Origin: Phytoseiulus persimilis
Lineage: Eukaryota > Arthropoda > Arachnida > Mesostigmata > Phytoseiidae
Assembly: GCA_037576195.1 (NCBI GenBank)
Contig: CM075104.1
Span: forward strand, 18,368,211-18,432,210
Length of the DNA: 64,000 nucleotides
Direction: 5' to 3'
Below are positions 46,952 through 61,600 of this stretch, piece after piece. Position 1 is the first letter of the stretch. Every line of letters begins with the position of its first letter. The position numbers and the translations under genes were made by a program. Below the pieces are notes generated by a model. The model had not been told where the DNA came from. It saw only the letters and a program-made list of their open reading frames with translations, and did no database searches.

Positions 46952-49900
46952 TAATTATCTGTGATCAGTCGGAGAATCCTCCCTGTCGTTCGGTTGCGGA
47001 GTGCAAAATTTGGGCTCAGTAAGACGGATAATGGTGAAAGGGCTTTCAGGAAGCCTGTTCTTCCTCTAAGTTCGTCAAGCATCGAGTTCAGGTAATGGGC
47101 GTACGCATTCACGCTTCCGCCTCACATATTGGGAGCAGCCCTCGGGGGCTCAATCCAGGAGATCCCTGGAGAGAAATTTACATGTCCCAGGAAAACTCAA
47201 ACATGGTGTTGTTTTCCTGTGCTATGCATGACTTTTCCAGCCGTCGTGCAATCGTAATAGTCGCTCCTTCAAACCTTATCGAAGTTTTGTGGAGTCGGAG
47301 ACAATCATTTCCGGCGCCTTACCTCCGATTATGGCGACGTGCGAGCACATGACCGTTTTCAAGGCTTGCGTCCAAGAATTCGTTTCATATATTCCACTCG
47401 GATTCAACTTTTAGAGCTCGAGGGCTTCTCTCTTGGTGGGGTAATGTGTACAGCGTGCTCTCCCCCAGCACAGGTCATAAGCACTGCTTCCAGGCGTACA
47501 GTTTTGGTTGGGGCTGTAATTTGCATCGAGAGACAATTTTCATCAACGAAGATGTTCCATCCATGCTTCAGCAGAAGGAGTTTTCGCGAAGCACGCCTTC
47601 GCCCTCCTCAGTCTCCGACAGCAACGAGTCAAGCTCAACCCACCTACGAGACGAGAGAATGTTGGAATTTTTTTTCTAGACTCCCCCGAAGACCATTTCG
47701 CATGAAGATCTGCACCCCGCTAACTTGCGCATGCACGGAGTGGACTCCAGAGCATCTTTCCGGGGAAATGGAACGACACTCGTTCGTTCTAACGCCTTGA
47801 TACTCCGTCTCGCCGGCAGCCCCGGCTCCATTGAGGCCGGATACAAGGACTGACCGGCAACTCTCCCGGCTGCATTCAGGAACGCCATCAGTTATTCGTA
47901 TTCAACGTTCTTAGCCTCACACGAATCCCTTCACGAATCCCCTCCGAGCTTTCACTCGTTGTATCCGTTCGGAAGTAACAACTTTCGAATTGCCTTCCTT
48001 CGAACTTTCGAGTACCGCTTCAAAACAACCGGTGTCGGTCTTGATGCTGACTCAAATTGAGGTGCATTCATTCTACGTCAGCTTATTCCCGCCGGCTGCT
48101 GAACACCTTGCCGTATCCAAGACCGGGAGTGATTCGGCTTCCACGTTCGGGCACGTTTGGAATCCAAAGCGTCTCATACATCGGAGGGGCAACAGAACGT
48201 GGGTTGTGTGAGATTTCCACAGCCGGGACGCATTTTCATCCATGCTCTTTGGACACTGATTCTTAAGCCAGTCAGAAAACGGAGGTTCAGGATACTGACT
48301 CGAATCGTCAACAAAAGACGCGTAAGGAGTGTTGGCGTGAGCAGGCACAGTCCGTAGGCTCTTTTTCATCCTCCAGCCGCTTCCGAAGTTTGCGTTACCG
48401 GCTCGACAACCTCGCGATACAGAGTGTCGAAGGTCATCGGAGAGCAGCAACGGATAGCTTTCCGTGGTCTCTTGAGGAAGTCGGTGGTCAAGGTCTTCTC
48501 TGAGGTTTCTCAACTCATATCGAGATCTTGGACTTCGAAGTTGTTCCCCTGCGATCGAAAACTTCGTGAAAACCCCAAAGCGCAACTCGGTATTTGCGAA
48601 AGTGCCTCCTGCCCGTTCTCAGTGGAATTCTCGATTATTCTCTGGACGCGAGTTTGGGGGCCAGCAGATTGCAACTGAATTTCCGAACAGTATTGGGTGG
48701 TCCAACCGTCAATTCCTCTTCGATTTTCCAATAACCTCGTGCCAAATGACAGCAGACCGAGAATCCCTGTATGAAGGAAGCAGATCGTATTGTCCTCGCC
48801 GAATTTGTTCCACTATCGTCGCTTAGCAGGCTGGCCCGACTGCATCTGTCTCCATGGCTACCCATTGCTGATCCCGAAGCCTCTCGCCCACATTGAGCAG
48901 TCCCTCTCCATTTCACGACGGGCCCTGTCCGCTGTGCGTTCTACTCGTGAGTCAACCACGAACGAACTTACAGTAACTAGGCAACGGACGGAGCCACATT
49001 TGAAGTTCGGGACGTCAACAAGTTCTCGAGTGTGCGTATGACCGACTTACTCTGAGTTCGCTTTCGTCCAAGCGGCTCCTGTGGCTCATCAGAGCTCGTC
49101 TAGTCTTCGCCGCCCGTAAAAGTTAGATCCAGCAGACGCCGTACGGTTGGGCCTTGGTGAACTTGGTCAGTGGTAACATCATTGGAATACAGCCAACTTC
49201 ATGCACCTTCGAGTTGAGGCGCTGTGAAGTGAAACTCTTCGTATCGCCGTGGATGGATACGCTTAGCCCTCTGTTGCTTGACGTGGAAAAGTGTCCCTGA
49301 TACTCTGGATTATGCTCTCTGGATCTTCGCTAGACCTTGCACCTAGACCCCACCTTCGCACACAAAATGGTGAGTTCGATTCAGATGGCCTATTCTCAAG
49401 GGATGGACGGGTCCTTGTGATACTCCATGACGTGGGGTCACCGGAGGGAAAGTGCAATGGTTGTTCTCCCGAGTGTCTGTGATTCGACAAGGTCCAAATA
49501 GACGTTCATTCGGACAAGGTCTGCTTTCTGACGGTGTTCTGTTTCTTAGTCTGAACGGGTATACTTTCCTCGAAACAGTTCCCGCGAGTAGGGCGAACTC
49601 TAACTGCTGTATTTCATGAGCTGAAATTCCCGACGTTGTTTCTCTCAGTGAATACCAGCCATGAAAGTGTTCTTGCTTTTGCAAGTTTTGAGAAGTGAAT
49701 CGTGAGCAGACGGCTGTGTCGAGACTTTCGAATTCTCCGGATTTCAGACGCTCATTGTGTCGTTAGATGACCTGACATCCCTTATATGTATTGAGCGAGC
49801 TTTCAACGTACACCACACCAGTTGAACGTTCTGCTCATTGAGTGGAGTCCTCATTTGGAATCCGTGTGTTGCTTTCTGTCCATAAAGGGCGCCGCCATCT

Positions 49901-52900
49901 TGGATCAGGTGGTTCGCCCAGTCACGGCAAACGGGGCCCTCTGTCAAGATTGGTTGGGAAAAGTCAAACAGGTGGCCGGGATCATGTCTTCGCGTCGCTG
50001 AAGTTCGTCTCCACTATCGCACTGTTATATGTAAGAACCAGGATCAGGGTTTGAGTCAGCGTTTCCCTTAACGCATTGATATCGCACGGCACTCGAGGAG
50101 CGCTTTGTCCCCGACCGGAGGCGCCTTCATCGCGGACGGCGTACGGTGTGAATAACAGCTTCGGGTATCGACTCCCCTGCCTCCTCTGTGCTCCGCGAAA
50201 GGATCTTCACCTATTAGAAAACTCGGCAAAAAATATCCCTGATTAAATTCATTATGGTTGACCCCATCGTAGTCTGCCGTCTTCCATGATGAAAAATCAG
50301 CGTTGATGCGGTTTCGTTAGCGGATCAGAAACGTCACCGCGCCCTGAATTACAGATGAGAATTACTTAATTCCATCTTGGAACAAAAATATAATGCGATT
50401 CCTGACTGCAAGAGACAACATACGATTAATTGATCCTTAACCTCTGAAATCGGCGCTTTGAACATGTTGCCTCTTGCGCTCTTCTCCGGAACATTCGACG
50501 GAAGGAATGGACCGAGGCCCTCCGAGGAAAATATGGATCCAGTTTCGATGGAGCTCGTGGAGAAACATTGAGCGTTGAGATTACAGAGGAGTTCAAGAGG
50601 AAAAAGTCGTTCTCAGTGCCTCGAAAACGCGTATCAGGCGCGACCAAACGCAGCTGAAGCGACGGCGAATGTAGAAAATATCTTCATTCTTCTGTAGAAC
50701 GACGAAAACTTCAGTTCGCTCCGCCATATCGCGTTCAGACGTCATTGGCCGTCGCTCGCCAGAAGTTGAGTCATCGAAGGACGACAACATTCAACATCCA
50801 CCAGTCAGGCAAGCTAGCAAGCGAGCGAGCGAAGAGAGGAGAAATAAAGTGAAGAACGAACGTGAACCAGAAAGTGGTCAGTTGGAATAAGCACCCAGTG
50901 AGCTGTCTTAGTGAACTGGCGACATAAAGCAGTTCATGGCTCACGACTTGAGTCGTAACCACCTCTGATAACCGCCACTCTTCCCCCGGAACGTTCAGGC
51001 AGAGAGTTCAACTCTTTCCCACTGTGCTGGTGTTTCCCTTTGGCCTACTGCTCCGAGAAGCTGATGAGCTATCTGGTTCTTTTCTCTCCGATGGATTTGG
51101 AAGAAGAATGGTACATCTGCTTTGCTGGTACCGTTTCAACTCTTAGATTTCTCTACCAGAGCTCACTCGAATTCACCAACTTTCAACTGTTCTTGTCATG
51201 CCTCCAAGGCTTCGCGATCCATGCCAGCCGGCTGAAGTTTGAATTTGGATTTTGAAAACGCTGAATTCGTCAGAACCGCAGCTACCGAGACTCGAAGTGA
51301 GTTCAGAATTTATTTCTCTCGATATCGAAACCGTCATCCGCGGTTGACGAGCAGCGCCCGTCAGAAAATGACGAGTGAAGAGCTGACGGGAGGAAAAACT
51401 CCACCCGGCTCACTGAAGGTCTATATTGCTGGGATGCCGTCGAATCTATATTCGAAGCGCACGACATTCGGTGGCATTGGATACATGCAAACTCGTTCAT
51501 GTCGGGCTGAGAACGCTGTTCCGGCTCCGTAGCCAATCTCATGGTCACTGGCGACTCCGAGGACCGGAGACGATAGTGCCAAGAGCCTGCTTCAATGCTT
51601 TGGAACAGAATATCACTCTGATCTCTAGTCGACAAGTCCAGACATCTCCTTGAGTTCTGTTTCTGAACTCGAAGGCATTTAGCCCGAAGTCATCTCCTCC
51701 ACTGCTGGTCCAGCTTCGCATTTATCTAGGCCACGACACATCGTGATTCTTGGCAATTTTCTTGCCGTTTCATGAGGTCATGTGACTTTTCAACGAGTGA
51801 CGCCTAGGCGCGGAGCACGCACGCCGCACCTGCGTCGCCGATGAACGCTCCGGAGCCTTCGAGTGCTCAGACAATAGGGCCTATCTGTGCATCGAGTCGG
51901 AACGACGCCGAAGATCTACTGAGTTTGCACGGAAGCTTCGGCGAAATTACCTGGAGACCTAGTAATCTTCCTGCGGCCAGACGCCATCATTACGCTTCCG
52001 TGGAATAGGCCAAAATGTTTACTTCTGAATCCGACGAGCACCTGCAGAGGCCAAGGCTGGAGACGGAGGAGCCACGGACTTTTCGAGGAAAGAGTCGATC
52101 CGGAACGATGCATGACTTCGGAACATAATTAGAAGTTTTAATATCGGAATGAGAGAGGCTGGGGATCGGGGTCAATGGTACGGCTCGCGGAAAGATCTCC
52201 GTAACGATTGCCGAGACATTTTGAGAGTTTTTCCCCCTTCCTTCGAAAGTTGTGTGCGCGCGTGATTGAATGATTGACACTTCGATGTTCTCCAAGAGAG
52301 GGAAAGAAGAGAATCGATGGCCGAAACCCGAGTTGTTGCCAACACCCCGAGTATTTCCCGTGGCGCCGTGCGGGACCGGCTCGATGTGACCAATTTTTTC
52401 TCGCTTTTGCGATTTTGATTTTTTCACTGAGGCGAGGCGTGGTGTAACTTCGACTTGTCTCCCGCCGCTTGAAGCGTGTCTCACAAACGGAAATCTTGAT
52501 GGGATGACGTTGTTTCGTGAGTGCGTCTCGAGAAGCCGGATAACGAACTTTCGGACTGGGATGTTTCTCTTCCTCGCGTAAAACCGCCATGGTAACAGTC
52601 ACAAGAGCACGAAAGCTGTCGGCGACGCCAAGCTTCTCTGAGCCCTGATGCTTGAGCTCCGTCATTTCCCGCCGACTGGATCAGTTAGATCCTTGCCGTA
52701 AATTCCGATGGCCGATATGGTTCGTTACCGAGTTATCATCCTGGTTGGGGCATGAGGACACCACGACTAGGATAAGTCCAACAGTCGAGCTTCCGCAACG
52801 AGGTAGCGTAGCTCGCGGCCGTAATAACTCGCTCATGACGGTTTTATGAGGATTGTTATGGAGGAGGATCGGATAACTTTCTCACCATGCAAACGGGAGA

Positions 52901-55900
52901 AGCGAACCAGCACCGACAAAAACTGTTTTCTCAACAAAGTTAAATGAGACCTGTCTTTGCGTTCACTTCAATACGCGACGCTTCACCACGTATGCATGAA
53001 CACACCGTTGGAGATCGCGGGAAGCCTCATCTGTCCATCCTGCTCATCATGGTTCAATTGTGCAGCTCATTAACGTCATGTTCCCAATCATTCGCCCGGC
53101 GCATGACCAGTCCATCTTTGTATGTTCTGTGGGAAGGATGTCTCATCTCATCCGAACCTCCGGTGGCCCGTCGATACGAACTCAGTTGAATCCGAACAGT
53201 GAAATTACTCACGCCGGAGCGATCTAGCTGAGCCGAATTCACCCCGTATATTTACGTCGAACAGAGCTCTCATATTCGAACGGAATCTGCGGTGGCCTGC
53301 TGTTGGTCCCCTTTTCAATTCCCTACGTTCACAAAAGAATCGGGATAGCGTATATTTGGAGTACGTGAAAGGTCTGAGAAAGGGCAGAAACTGAATTCTT
53401 TCGGATCCTGAGAGTTTCGCGGGGCTGGGAAGAGAAAAACCCTGTGTGCTCGGAACTCAGCTGAGAACGAACGCTGCCGAAACCAATTCCGTTGTGACAC
53501 CAAGACTGAGCGGAAGGATGCCTCTTATTGCGCAAGCGAAGGGGGCGGCGCGACAGAATGAGCTGATCTGAGACCCGAACACTGCAGCCAGTGCGGGGTT
53601 TCTGATGGTCCGAGCCGCCCGGACGGCTGTTTCGGAGACCTTCGTGTCTGGAGATTTCGACCGGGGGGGGGGGGGGGGGCTATGTTCAGTTTGGTCGGGC
53701 CGTCAAACCCGGAATCGTTTCCAGCCATTTCTCGACTCGCAGGATCGAGTCTGGCACCCTGAGCAGAATTCCAAGTGCTCTCCCGGTAGTCCGAACCGAC
53801 CACCTTTGGCAGCACTGTAAGCATTGCTGAGCTTCATGACAGATGGAATTTCTCTCTCAACCTGAGAGCGGCGCACTGCTTAGCTGGAGCGATATCTGTT
53901 CAAGTTTGGTCCAAGGTGTTTTCAAACTCCTTGAGGAACAGCGAACGGTCCTTCCTCGATGTCGATCGGTATGAAAGTAGACTCAAGTTCCCATCAGTGC
54001 CCAAGTCCCGAAAGAGATGAGGGAAGAATATGATCGAGGTAAAAATTTACAATTCTACCCCGGACCGCGTGCTCCTCAGGTCAGTGTTCTTGGTCCAGCT
54101 TCACATAGCACGCCGCTGATACTTCGTGAGTCGGCTCCCCCGATTATTGAGACTGAGTGGTCATATTGGGGCTCTCCTTGGATGTTATTGTGGCAGTGAA
54201 GAATAAAATTGCGGTTTTCCACGTTGAAATGTTACTCCAGTCAGTAGTGAGATATTTCCTCGGCTTCCACAAAGTGATGCCGGTGCGTTTTGACGACTGC
54301 GGTAGCGGCAGTCCTCGGCCGACTGAGAACTTGGTAATTCAAGCGAACCCATTTTTTTAGAAATGACCAAACATTAAGGTCTTTCCGCAAGGCTCGACTT
54401 CGCTCGCTTTCTTGCTTGCTCGCTGGTCGGTCGGCTGACTTGCTGACTCCGTCGTATGCGTGGACGATGACGACGGCGGCGAACTGTAGACTTCAGAAGT
54501 TCTGCCTCCTACGGCGAAAACAAGCTACTGTTATTTCTTCTGTTCGAATTACGTTACTACAGCAGAGAGGAAGTTGTTACAGCGGTTTCTACTTTCCGCT
54601 CGTAGAGTTGTTCTTGGGTCATTTCTCCATAACGTTCGCCGTACGTTACTCGACTTTTGCTCGAAAGTTCGTCTTGTTGGGGGGCCTTGGAAAATGATGG
54701 ATCTTCTGCGTGTGGTCTACTTCCCCGACGCTTCCGTCCCCGAGAATTTTTTTCAGAGACAATCTTCAAAGATTCCGCATGGTCTCAAAATATAACTGCC
54801 CGATACCAGTTCTAGTCGTTCGGAGGAACACAGTTGGCTGAGCGGAATTAATAGTCAGGATCAACCGGAAGAGGCAAACGAAATCACAGAAACAAACGGG
54901 GAAACCGGGGCGGTCAGATGGAAAGCCCCAGCGTCTGCTTTATAGAGCGCATCTGAGTTGTCCCTCAGCAGCTTCATCGACTTCGGCCGCTGAACGGAGA
55001 ATATTCTCACACAGAGCTCGATCGCGGCACGCGGCTTGTTTCGGGAATAAGCTCAATCAGAGGACTTCCTCGTTCCTAAAAGCTGGAATGAGATGACTCT
55101 CCAGGTATGGTACGGAACGATTCGTCTCCGAGCCACCCGTGCGGAAATGTCTTGACAGCTGCACAATTTGGAAAGAAGTATACAGTTCCTCGGAATGAGA
55201 TGTACGATGCTCATGTTTGGCAATTCAGTTGCAATTAAAAGCTGTGCTCGCTCTTGCGGATCGCGTCGATCGGTGCGTCAGTCTTTCGAACCATTCCGCC
55301 CGGGAGGTCAGCTAGCCGGCCAGTGATTGTGGTCGGGCGTTTAGGTTGCTCGTCGGCCCGGCCTCCTTCAATCTGACCACGGTACCGACAGCAGTTGCCG
55401 TACTGGTTGCTGTTGTTGTCGTCGTTGTCGCAGAGGGGCTTCCTCGGCGCCATCATAGCTTCAGCCGATCGGCTGCAACCAAACCGAGTCCCGGAAGTGT
55501 CAATCGTTGCCGCCGGTGCCAGGCCTGTGTGATGATCAACTCCAACTCGGCTCGTCTTCTGTGAACGAGGCCAATGACGCTCCGATTCCGAAATCCGTAG
55601 GAGGACCGTTCCAGGAGGGCGAATCCAGAGACGATTCTTGGACGAGTTGTGACCACAGCTCGACATTCCGTCCTCAGACAGCCGGACCGATTGCGATTGT
55701 CACAGGTCGTGAGCTCCTGCCCAGCCTGGACGAATCACAGTTGAGAAGAAGATCGATGCCAGAAGTGATTCGCCGTCGAATTCCACTCCGGTTAGACTGC
55801 TCGGCTGTCCTAGAAGCGTAAAAGACTCGGGAGCGAGGCGATGGGATCGATCGATATTCGTTCACTGCTGATGTGACTCATGCAGTTCCTGTGATCGGAA

Positions 55901-58364
55901 GTGCGGGTCTCTGGATTGCAGGGGCAGTCATCCAGCATTACATCGATGCAAGAGCGCTTGTCAAGGCCGCGTTCACCTTCGCGTCGTCTGAGAGGGCCCG
56001 CGCACAAAACGTTGTCCAGCTTCTCGATTGCGAGCCGTCGTCGAATTTTTATACGAACAGACGGACTTGCTATCCGTCTATCTGTTCAACTACGACGATG
56101 ACGACTGTGTCAAAATCCGCTAGCTCTGCGACGCTGAATCTCGGAACGAAACACTGAATCCCGGTCCGCGATTGATGCTTTCTGGTGATTATAGGGAAAC
56201 TAGATTCGGCTCAGATGAACAGGAGCGGTTCCCTGGAAAAACGGTATTGTCGGCGATGATTCGTTCACCGTCTCCGTGTGGCTGCATTGATCTCACAGTG
56301 GACTCAGCTTTGGACATTATCAAGCTGATTTCTTACTTAGTCCTCAGCTTCCAGTAGCCGCAGGGGTGCACTGGACTGGAGCAGCGACTCCGAGAGTTTC
56401 TATGTTTGTCTCATCTTCGAAAAAGAGCGAGCGAGTATGCGGCTCGACGGGACAGCATTTTCATTGTTGCTCACCAGGATCGGTGGCGTGCTGTATCCTA
56501 TCTCGAGCGGTCTAAATAAGTTCCTTTCTCTATCGAAGGATGGAATCTCGTCTGTTCGCTTTGGAGCGAATGCAGAGAGGGGCCCCTGATTGGCTGTGTG
56601 TTTGGCTGGCCGCCTCGCCGGCAGGGTGTATGGCAGTCGGGGAAGCAGACAGCGGCGGAAATTTCCTGAGGGGATCTAGCCATAAAGTACCGGAGGAGAG
56701 AACCTCAAACAATTTAGTCGCCAGCTCGTGCGTGGGTAGAAGAATCGCTCTGAGAACTTCTGGCAGACCATCTGCTGGTCGACCATCAGTAGCATTACTC
56801 GCCGCCGCTGCTACTGCCGCCGCCGCGGTTGTCGTCATCGTCCTCCACTGTTTACTATGGCGCACACCGGACGATTATTTCTTGGCGTTTTTCTCCACTC
56901 GGAGAGGTTAGCCCGTAAACAAAACTCTATATCATCTTTTTGAGAGCTCCGGCGCTCGTTTCGTTCAGAGCCTGCCCTCCTCGACATTACTCCGAGCGCT
57001 CCACGAGAAAGCGGTCTCTGAATGTCGGATCGATGGTCGAGATAATGACTCTCCGCGCGTAATATTATGGCCTTGATGGGACTAGCCAAAAAAACTACAA
57101 GCAGGGTAAGATCTAGAACTCGACCGAGGAAACGTCTGGAATATTTTTCCACCGCTGTGAAGACAAGGCTACAGCGATGTTAGTGCTGGTGGTAGCCCTC
57201 CGTAATTATCATACGTTCACTTCGGAACGTTTTGGATGTTGCCACCCAGAAAAAATTCTGCTCGCGGGAAGTTTTCTTCTGGCTGTACATTGTACAGATA
57301 TCCTTCCGCGGTTCGAATCTTTCTCTCTCTCTTCCTCAGAGGTGTTCTCACTCCGTGAATCGAACGAACGGCTGGCGAGCATAACGATCTGTCACATCAC
57401 GACAGGATGATATGCTTTCCGAAATATACGAGAAATCAGTCCCTTCATTGAGATTCACCGTCACGCCCAACAGCTCATTAGAAGCTTTTCTGTCTCTTCC
57501 GTACGACGGAACCTGTTTAGACGTGAGATCAAACTGCGTTAGAAACGGAAGTGGTGACGGAATATTCCCAAAACACTGACGGAAAGTTCCGCTGATCGAG
57601 GTGACTGCCAGTGGGGAGGAGTAAGTTCATGCAAAATGCATGACTTGCATGGAAATCCATATCTTGGGCTCGCTCGAAATGCATGGGACTGAAGTCAGGA
57701 CATCCCTCGAGATTGGAAATGTTTCGCGCCGGACCTGGGGCTCACTAATGTGTCCCGCTGACCGCGATCAGCCGCCGAGCGGGCGCGTTCCAAACGCAAC
57801 GTCGACCGCGTGCGCAATTCTCCCTGCGCAAACTCGATTGATTCAGCGGTGCAGGCTGCCCTGTGGCCACGCAGACGTCGCCCCCCGGTGCTCCACGCGT
57901 CCCAAGGTGTTTGCAATCGGTGAAGCTGCTCAGGTGCTCAAGTCCTCAAACTAGTGGTACGGCGTTTGACGGAGACGCTTGCGCAGACGTGCGACTCTGA
58001 CAACCGAAACGTAATGACCGAGAGCGCTGAAATAGGGACTACTTTCGCTGCGATGAGGGCACTGATCGAGTTGGGTTTTGAATAAATGCGTCCCAGCTGT
58101 GATCCTCCTGCTTTCGATGAGAAGAACACTCCATCCTGAGATCCTTAGGGGGTTATTCTCAATTCGACAAAGAATATTTGGGCTGTTCCGACTGTATATT
58201 CGCATGCTTATTTTCGATTCTCTCGGCCCATTGAATGCTCGGCTCTTGGTTTCGTTCTGAGCTACAGCTCCGTGGTCGTGTTAATGATATGAACAACGAA
58301 ATATCATTCCGCGTTTGAAGAGCTTCGAGGGAGCAGCTTCCGAGAAACCCTGCCGGACTCGATC
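46952..58364. other. Long region without a recognised gene
   Basis: No family match was found. A + frame at 47446-47679 has about 62% third-position GC and a serine-rich tail. A 143-codon - frame at 55235-55666 has GC-ending codons in its last 75 codons. A + frame at 56540-56911 ends with an alanine/valine-rich hydrophobic stretch. None shows convincing splice pairing or a domain. Confidence 0.5.
53663..53679. repeat. G17 homopolymer
   Basis: Seventeen guanines in a row, the longest homopolymer in the window. Confidence 0.9.
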
Positions 58365-58643
58365 ATGGAGATCCCTTTTCAGACCGGTGTCCTCGACGGG
58401 GGTGGCATTGACCCCCAAACATCGGTGGCTACTTCCCGGTTGGTCGGCCGTAATTTCCGCAGTAGCGGAAGAGAATTTCGAGGCCTGAGTCAGACCGGGT
58501 CCCGCGGGCTACGCAGGTTTTACAAAATGTATCGTCAGACCGAGTTCTGCAAGTGCTCCCTGTACCGCAAGAACGGTGTTCAGACTTACTCTCGAAGAAT
58601 CTCCGAATACGACGAAAAGTATGATCAGACCGTTTTCGAGTGA
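58365..58643 (+). CDS. Possible small ORF, 92 residues, unknown
   Basis: An ATG (gatcATGGAG) opens 92 codons to a TGA with about 63% G or C at third positions, close to the certain genes, and no comparable frame on the opposite strand. The product is basic and polar, with many tyrosines and arginines in its second half (for example FYKMYRQTEFCKC). There is no signal peptide, membrane segment or recognisable domain. It could be a single-exon gene, a terminal exon, or chance. Confidence 0.3.
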   Translation: MEIPFQTGVLDGGGIDPQTSVATSRLVGRNFRSSGREFRGLSQTGSRGLRRFYKMYRQTEFCKCSLYRKNGVQTYSRRISEYDEKYDQTVFE

Positions 58644-61600
58644 AGATTGAACTATCACGGGAAGGGTTAATTCATCATGGGTGAATTCAGAATTCGTACT
58701 TGGGGGTCGGTTAGTGAACGAAGTTTGAAAAACATTCCTCCGTCGGGATCAATCTAAGCTGACACAAGAGCTCTGATAAACTTTCCCATTTGTTCTGAAG
58801 AAGCTACGACCTGCTGAATGATGATTTTTCGCAGACTTAGCGGGCAAGATGAAGGGATTTCCGATTCTTCACTCGAACTCTCTCGAGCTGTTGGTCAAAC
58901 ACAAAAATCACTTTGCGACGATGAGGGAAATTGTAGAAGATTCATGTCGCGTTCCTCCACTCGGAAAATGTTCGAAAAGGCGTCTCAGATTTGCGGCAAC
59001 GGGGGACTCTTGCGGCGTCCCCCAACGCAACTCAACTCGAGGGAATCTGCGAAAGAATACGCGCAGTTTGCTCATGCTTCACGGCGGATCGCGATGACGA
59101 TACTCCGGGGAGTAGCATACAGCTCAGCGAGCTCGAAGCAAAAGGGCAAGCGAAGCGGACCGTGATCGCTCGGAGCCACGCCCTCTATGTCTGAACTTCG
59201 ATCTCTACATCTATAGTCGCACGGCTCACATGAGCTTCTCGTTCCGAGGCCCAGCTATACGGTGAGCGAATGACGTTGGTGCGGCGTTTCAAGCGATTTC
59301 GGAGTGCCAAATTATTCGTATGCAAATGCACCCTTCAGACGACATCGCCATTTGGAAAGCAAGACGGTCCTTCTGCAGCCGAGTCCAGAGGCTCGGCAGC
59401 TTCGGTTTGTACCCATCCACTAGGAATATCTTCTACGTGATCTCAGGTAACGGCTGCTGCGACGGCAGCTGCGAATCGTTTCGCGAAATCGAGGCTGAAC
59501 GAACGCTGAGCCCTCAGGAGTGGTGAGCTGCGACTCATTAAAGTTAGCAATGATCAGGGATTTTTTGTGCCGCTTCGATGACAAGGTCGCTGAACTACGC
59601 GAGCGGAGAGGCCATAGCAGAACCCAGAACCCGATTCCTGGTCCACGATGACTGCTCCCTGGCACGAACCCTAAAAGGGTTTTCGCCATTTCGAGTCGCT
59701 ATCATTCCACCATCGTAGAAAAGGGCATAGCATACCGATCAGGCCGCTGCAGCGTTTATCGAATAAGATTCCTCAGATACTCATTCACACCTGTCACGAA
59801 CCTCGAACGGAACCGTGGGAACCTGGGACACAGTGGCGAGCATGACGATCCTCGGGGATTCCGTTGAGCTCGCTCCAGAGCAAACCGAATCATGGGGAAA
59901 CCCAAGTCCCTCGCCTCGAAGGACGTCGTGTCGTCGCTGAGGTTAGCGGCTCGAGTCGTTGTCCGCGATCCTTGATGTGAGTCGAAAATCCGCCACAGGA
60001 AACTCGCGCTGTTGTCATACGGGTATTGTTAGATGTGCCGCAAGACGCACCTGACTTGAAGGGAGAGGAACCTCCAAAATGGTTCGAAGACGGACGCCGA
60101 GCATCATGGGTCGCTGTTTTCTCACCGATTCCGATAGTCGCCTCCCACCACGGAAAGTTGTTGGTGTCGAGAACCGCCGGAGGTGCGTTCTTCCTTTTTC
60201 TTCTTCACTTCCTGATGATCTGCAGTTGAGAAACCATCGGACAACGCCGAGGAGCCATTTTCTGAGAAGCACGACTTTATACACGCGAGTCTGGGCTGGA
60301 AGACTTCAAGTGAAGCTGACATTGAACTTTCTGAACTTTGGAAGAATATCAGAACTTCACGTCCTTTCCGAAAACTCAGAATTTTGATTCCAGTCCTCTT
60401 GTCTGTTCGTCAATCGCTATGAGTCGGATACGTCCCACATCGCGTTACCCTGTTCCATGACCGCGTGAACTTGCCTGCGAAGGATCGCATCGAATCAGAT
60501 CGTCGACTTCCTCCTGGAGTGCTTTCATGGAGAAATATACCCGTGATGGCTCGGGGGCTGGGACCAAGTCCGTGAAAATCTCCGGCGGAATCGTGTTAGT
60601 TCAGCTTGTGTAGAGCGCTCGAGCTCATATGACCCACAATCGCTCGGAACTCATAGTTTGTTGAGCGCCGGGACACGCAGCCTCAGTGGCTTTTGAGCTC
60701 TGCATCGGGGCCGCGATTCCGAGGCCGGAGAGATGGCGAGCATCCTCTGCAACCTGTTGAGCGGGGAAACGAGGCAAGGAGAGCGGAAACCGTGGAGTGC
60801 ACCCGAAAAGCTTCCACAACAAACCGCTCGAAAAGAATCGCTGCCAGGAGCGCTCGCGCGTAACACGTGACACAATTCCGCATGTTCGGCTACGTCGAAA
60901 GCTGCAAAACTTATTTTGCATCAGAAACAGATGATATTCGACTCCGCGGAGTCCTCTTCATGGGTGCAGCTCGGCCTGCCAACGAGCGCGTGTAAGCCGG
61001 TTCTTTGTCTGGAGGCGAAACTCTCACTGGGAATTGAAATTATCGTCGAGGTGTTGCGGAGGGGCGTAACGTCGCCGTGTGTGGAACATCGCCTATCTCA
61101 ATCGTCTTGAAGAATATAATTCACTCCGAATCCACCTCGAATCAAGCTCCTCGCGCGAGCAGGCAGTGTGCCGATCGGGGACCCTGTTCCTCGGAGCCCG
61201 AGGAAAGGCGATAACTCCCGGAGAGGATATTTGCGTCACCGCCATGTGTGACGGCAGCGCTTCGGAGTTTCATTTGGAAACTTCGGGGGTCGTTCGTGGT
61301 TCCGACCAACCAATACAGGCGCCTCGACGGAATGTCTCCTGCTAAGTCGGCGTTTCTCAGAATCCAGCTGGCTCGATCGCTCCTTGGTCGACTTTGAATG
61401 TCCGCCGAACGAATCGGGCTGTTGCGCCCGTTGCAACCTCAGGGTTTTGGAATTATTAAATCGAATGTCCTGCTCCGGACAGCGATTGCGGTGAATGCCT
61501 CCAGCGGGAACGGATGGTCTAAGAACACGAGCTTGACCCGGCCCTGCGAGAATCTGACCACCCTCCGACGGCTGAGTCAATCAGGCCGAACCGTTACAGT

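Noticed and set aside
48073..48585. 170-codon frame on -
   Set aside because: Third-position GC is about 50%, no domain or splice structure is seen, and codon use is unlike the two certain genes.
55346..55564. Valine/alanine-rich hydrophobic frame on +, considered as a membrane segment
   Set aside because: It reads through a GTT/GTC repeat, and the opposite strand over the same bases gives an equally plausible frame, so neither can be preferred.
59990..60422. Two + frames joinable across a 43-nt GT-AG gap at 60183-60225
   Set aside because: Splice motifs and phase agree and the reading looks natural, but third-position GC is near 50%, no start or upstream exon fits, and the same frame meets a TGA followed by more open sequence. 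It is kept only as a note.
60420..60422. In-frame TGA between two open stretches, considered as a selenocysteine codon
   Set aside because: No selenoprotein family is recognisable and the surrounding exon is itself doubtful.
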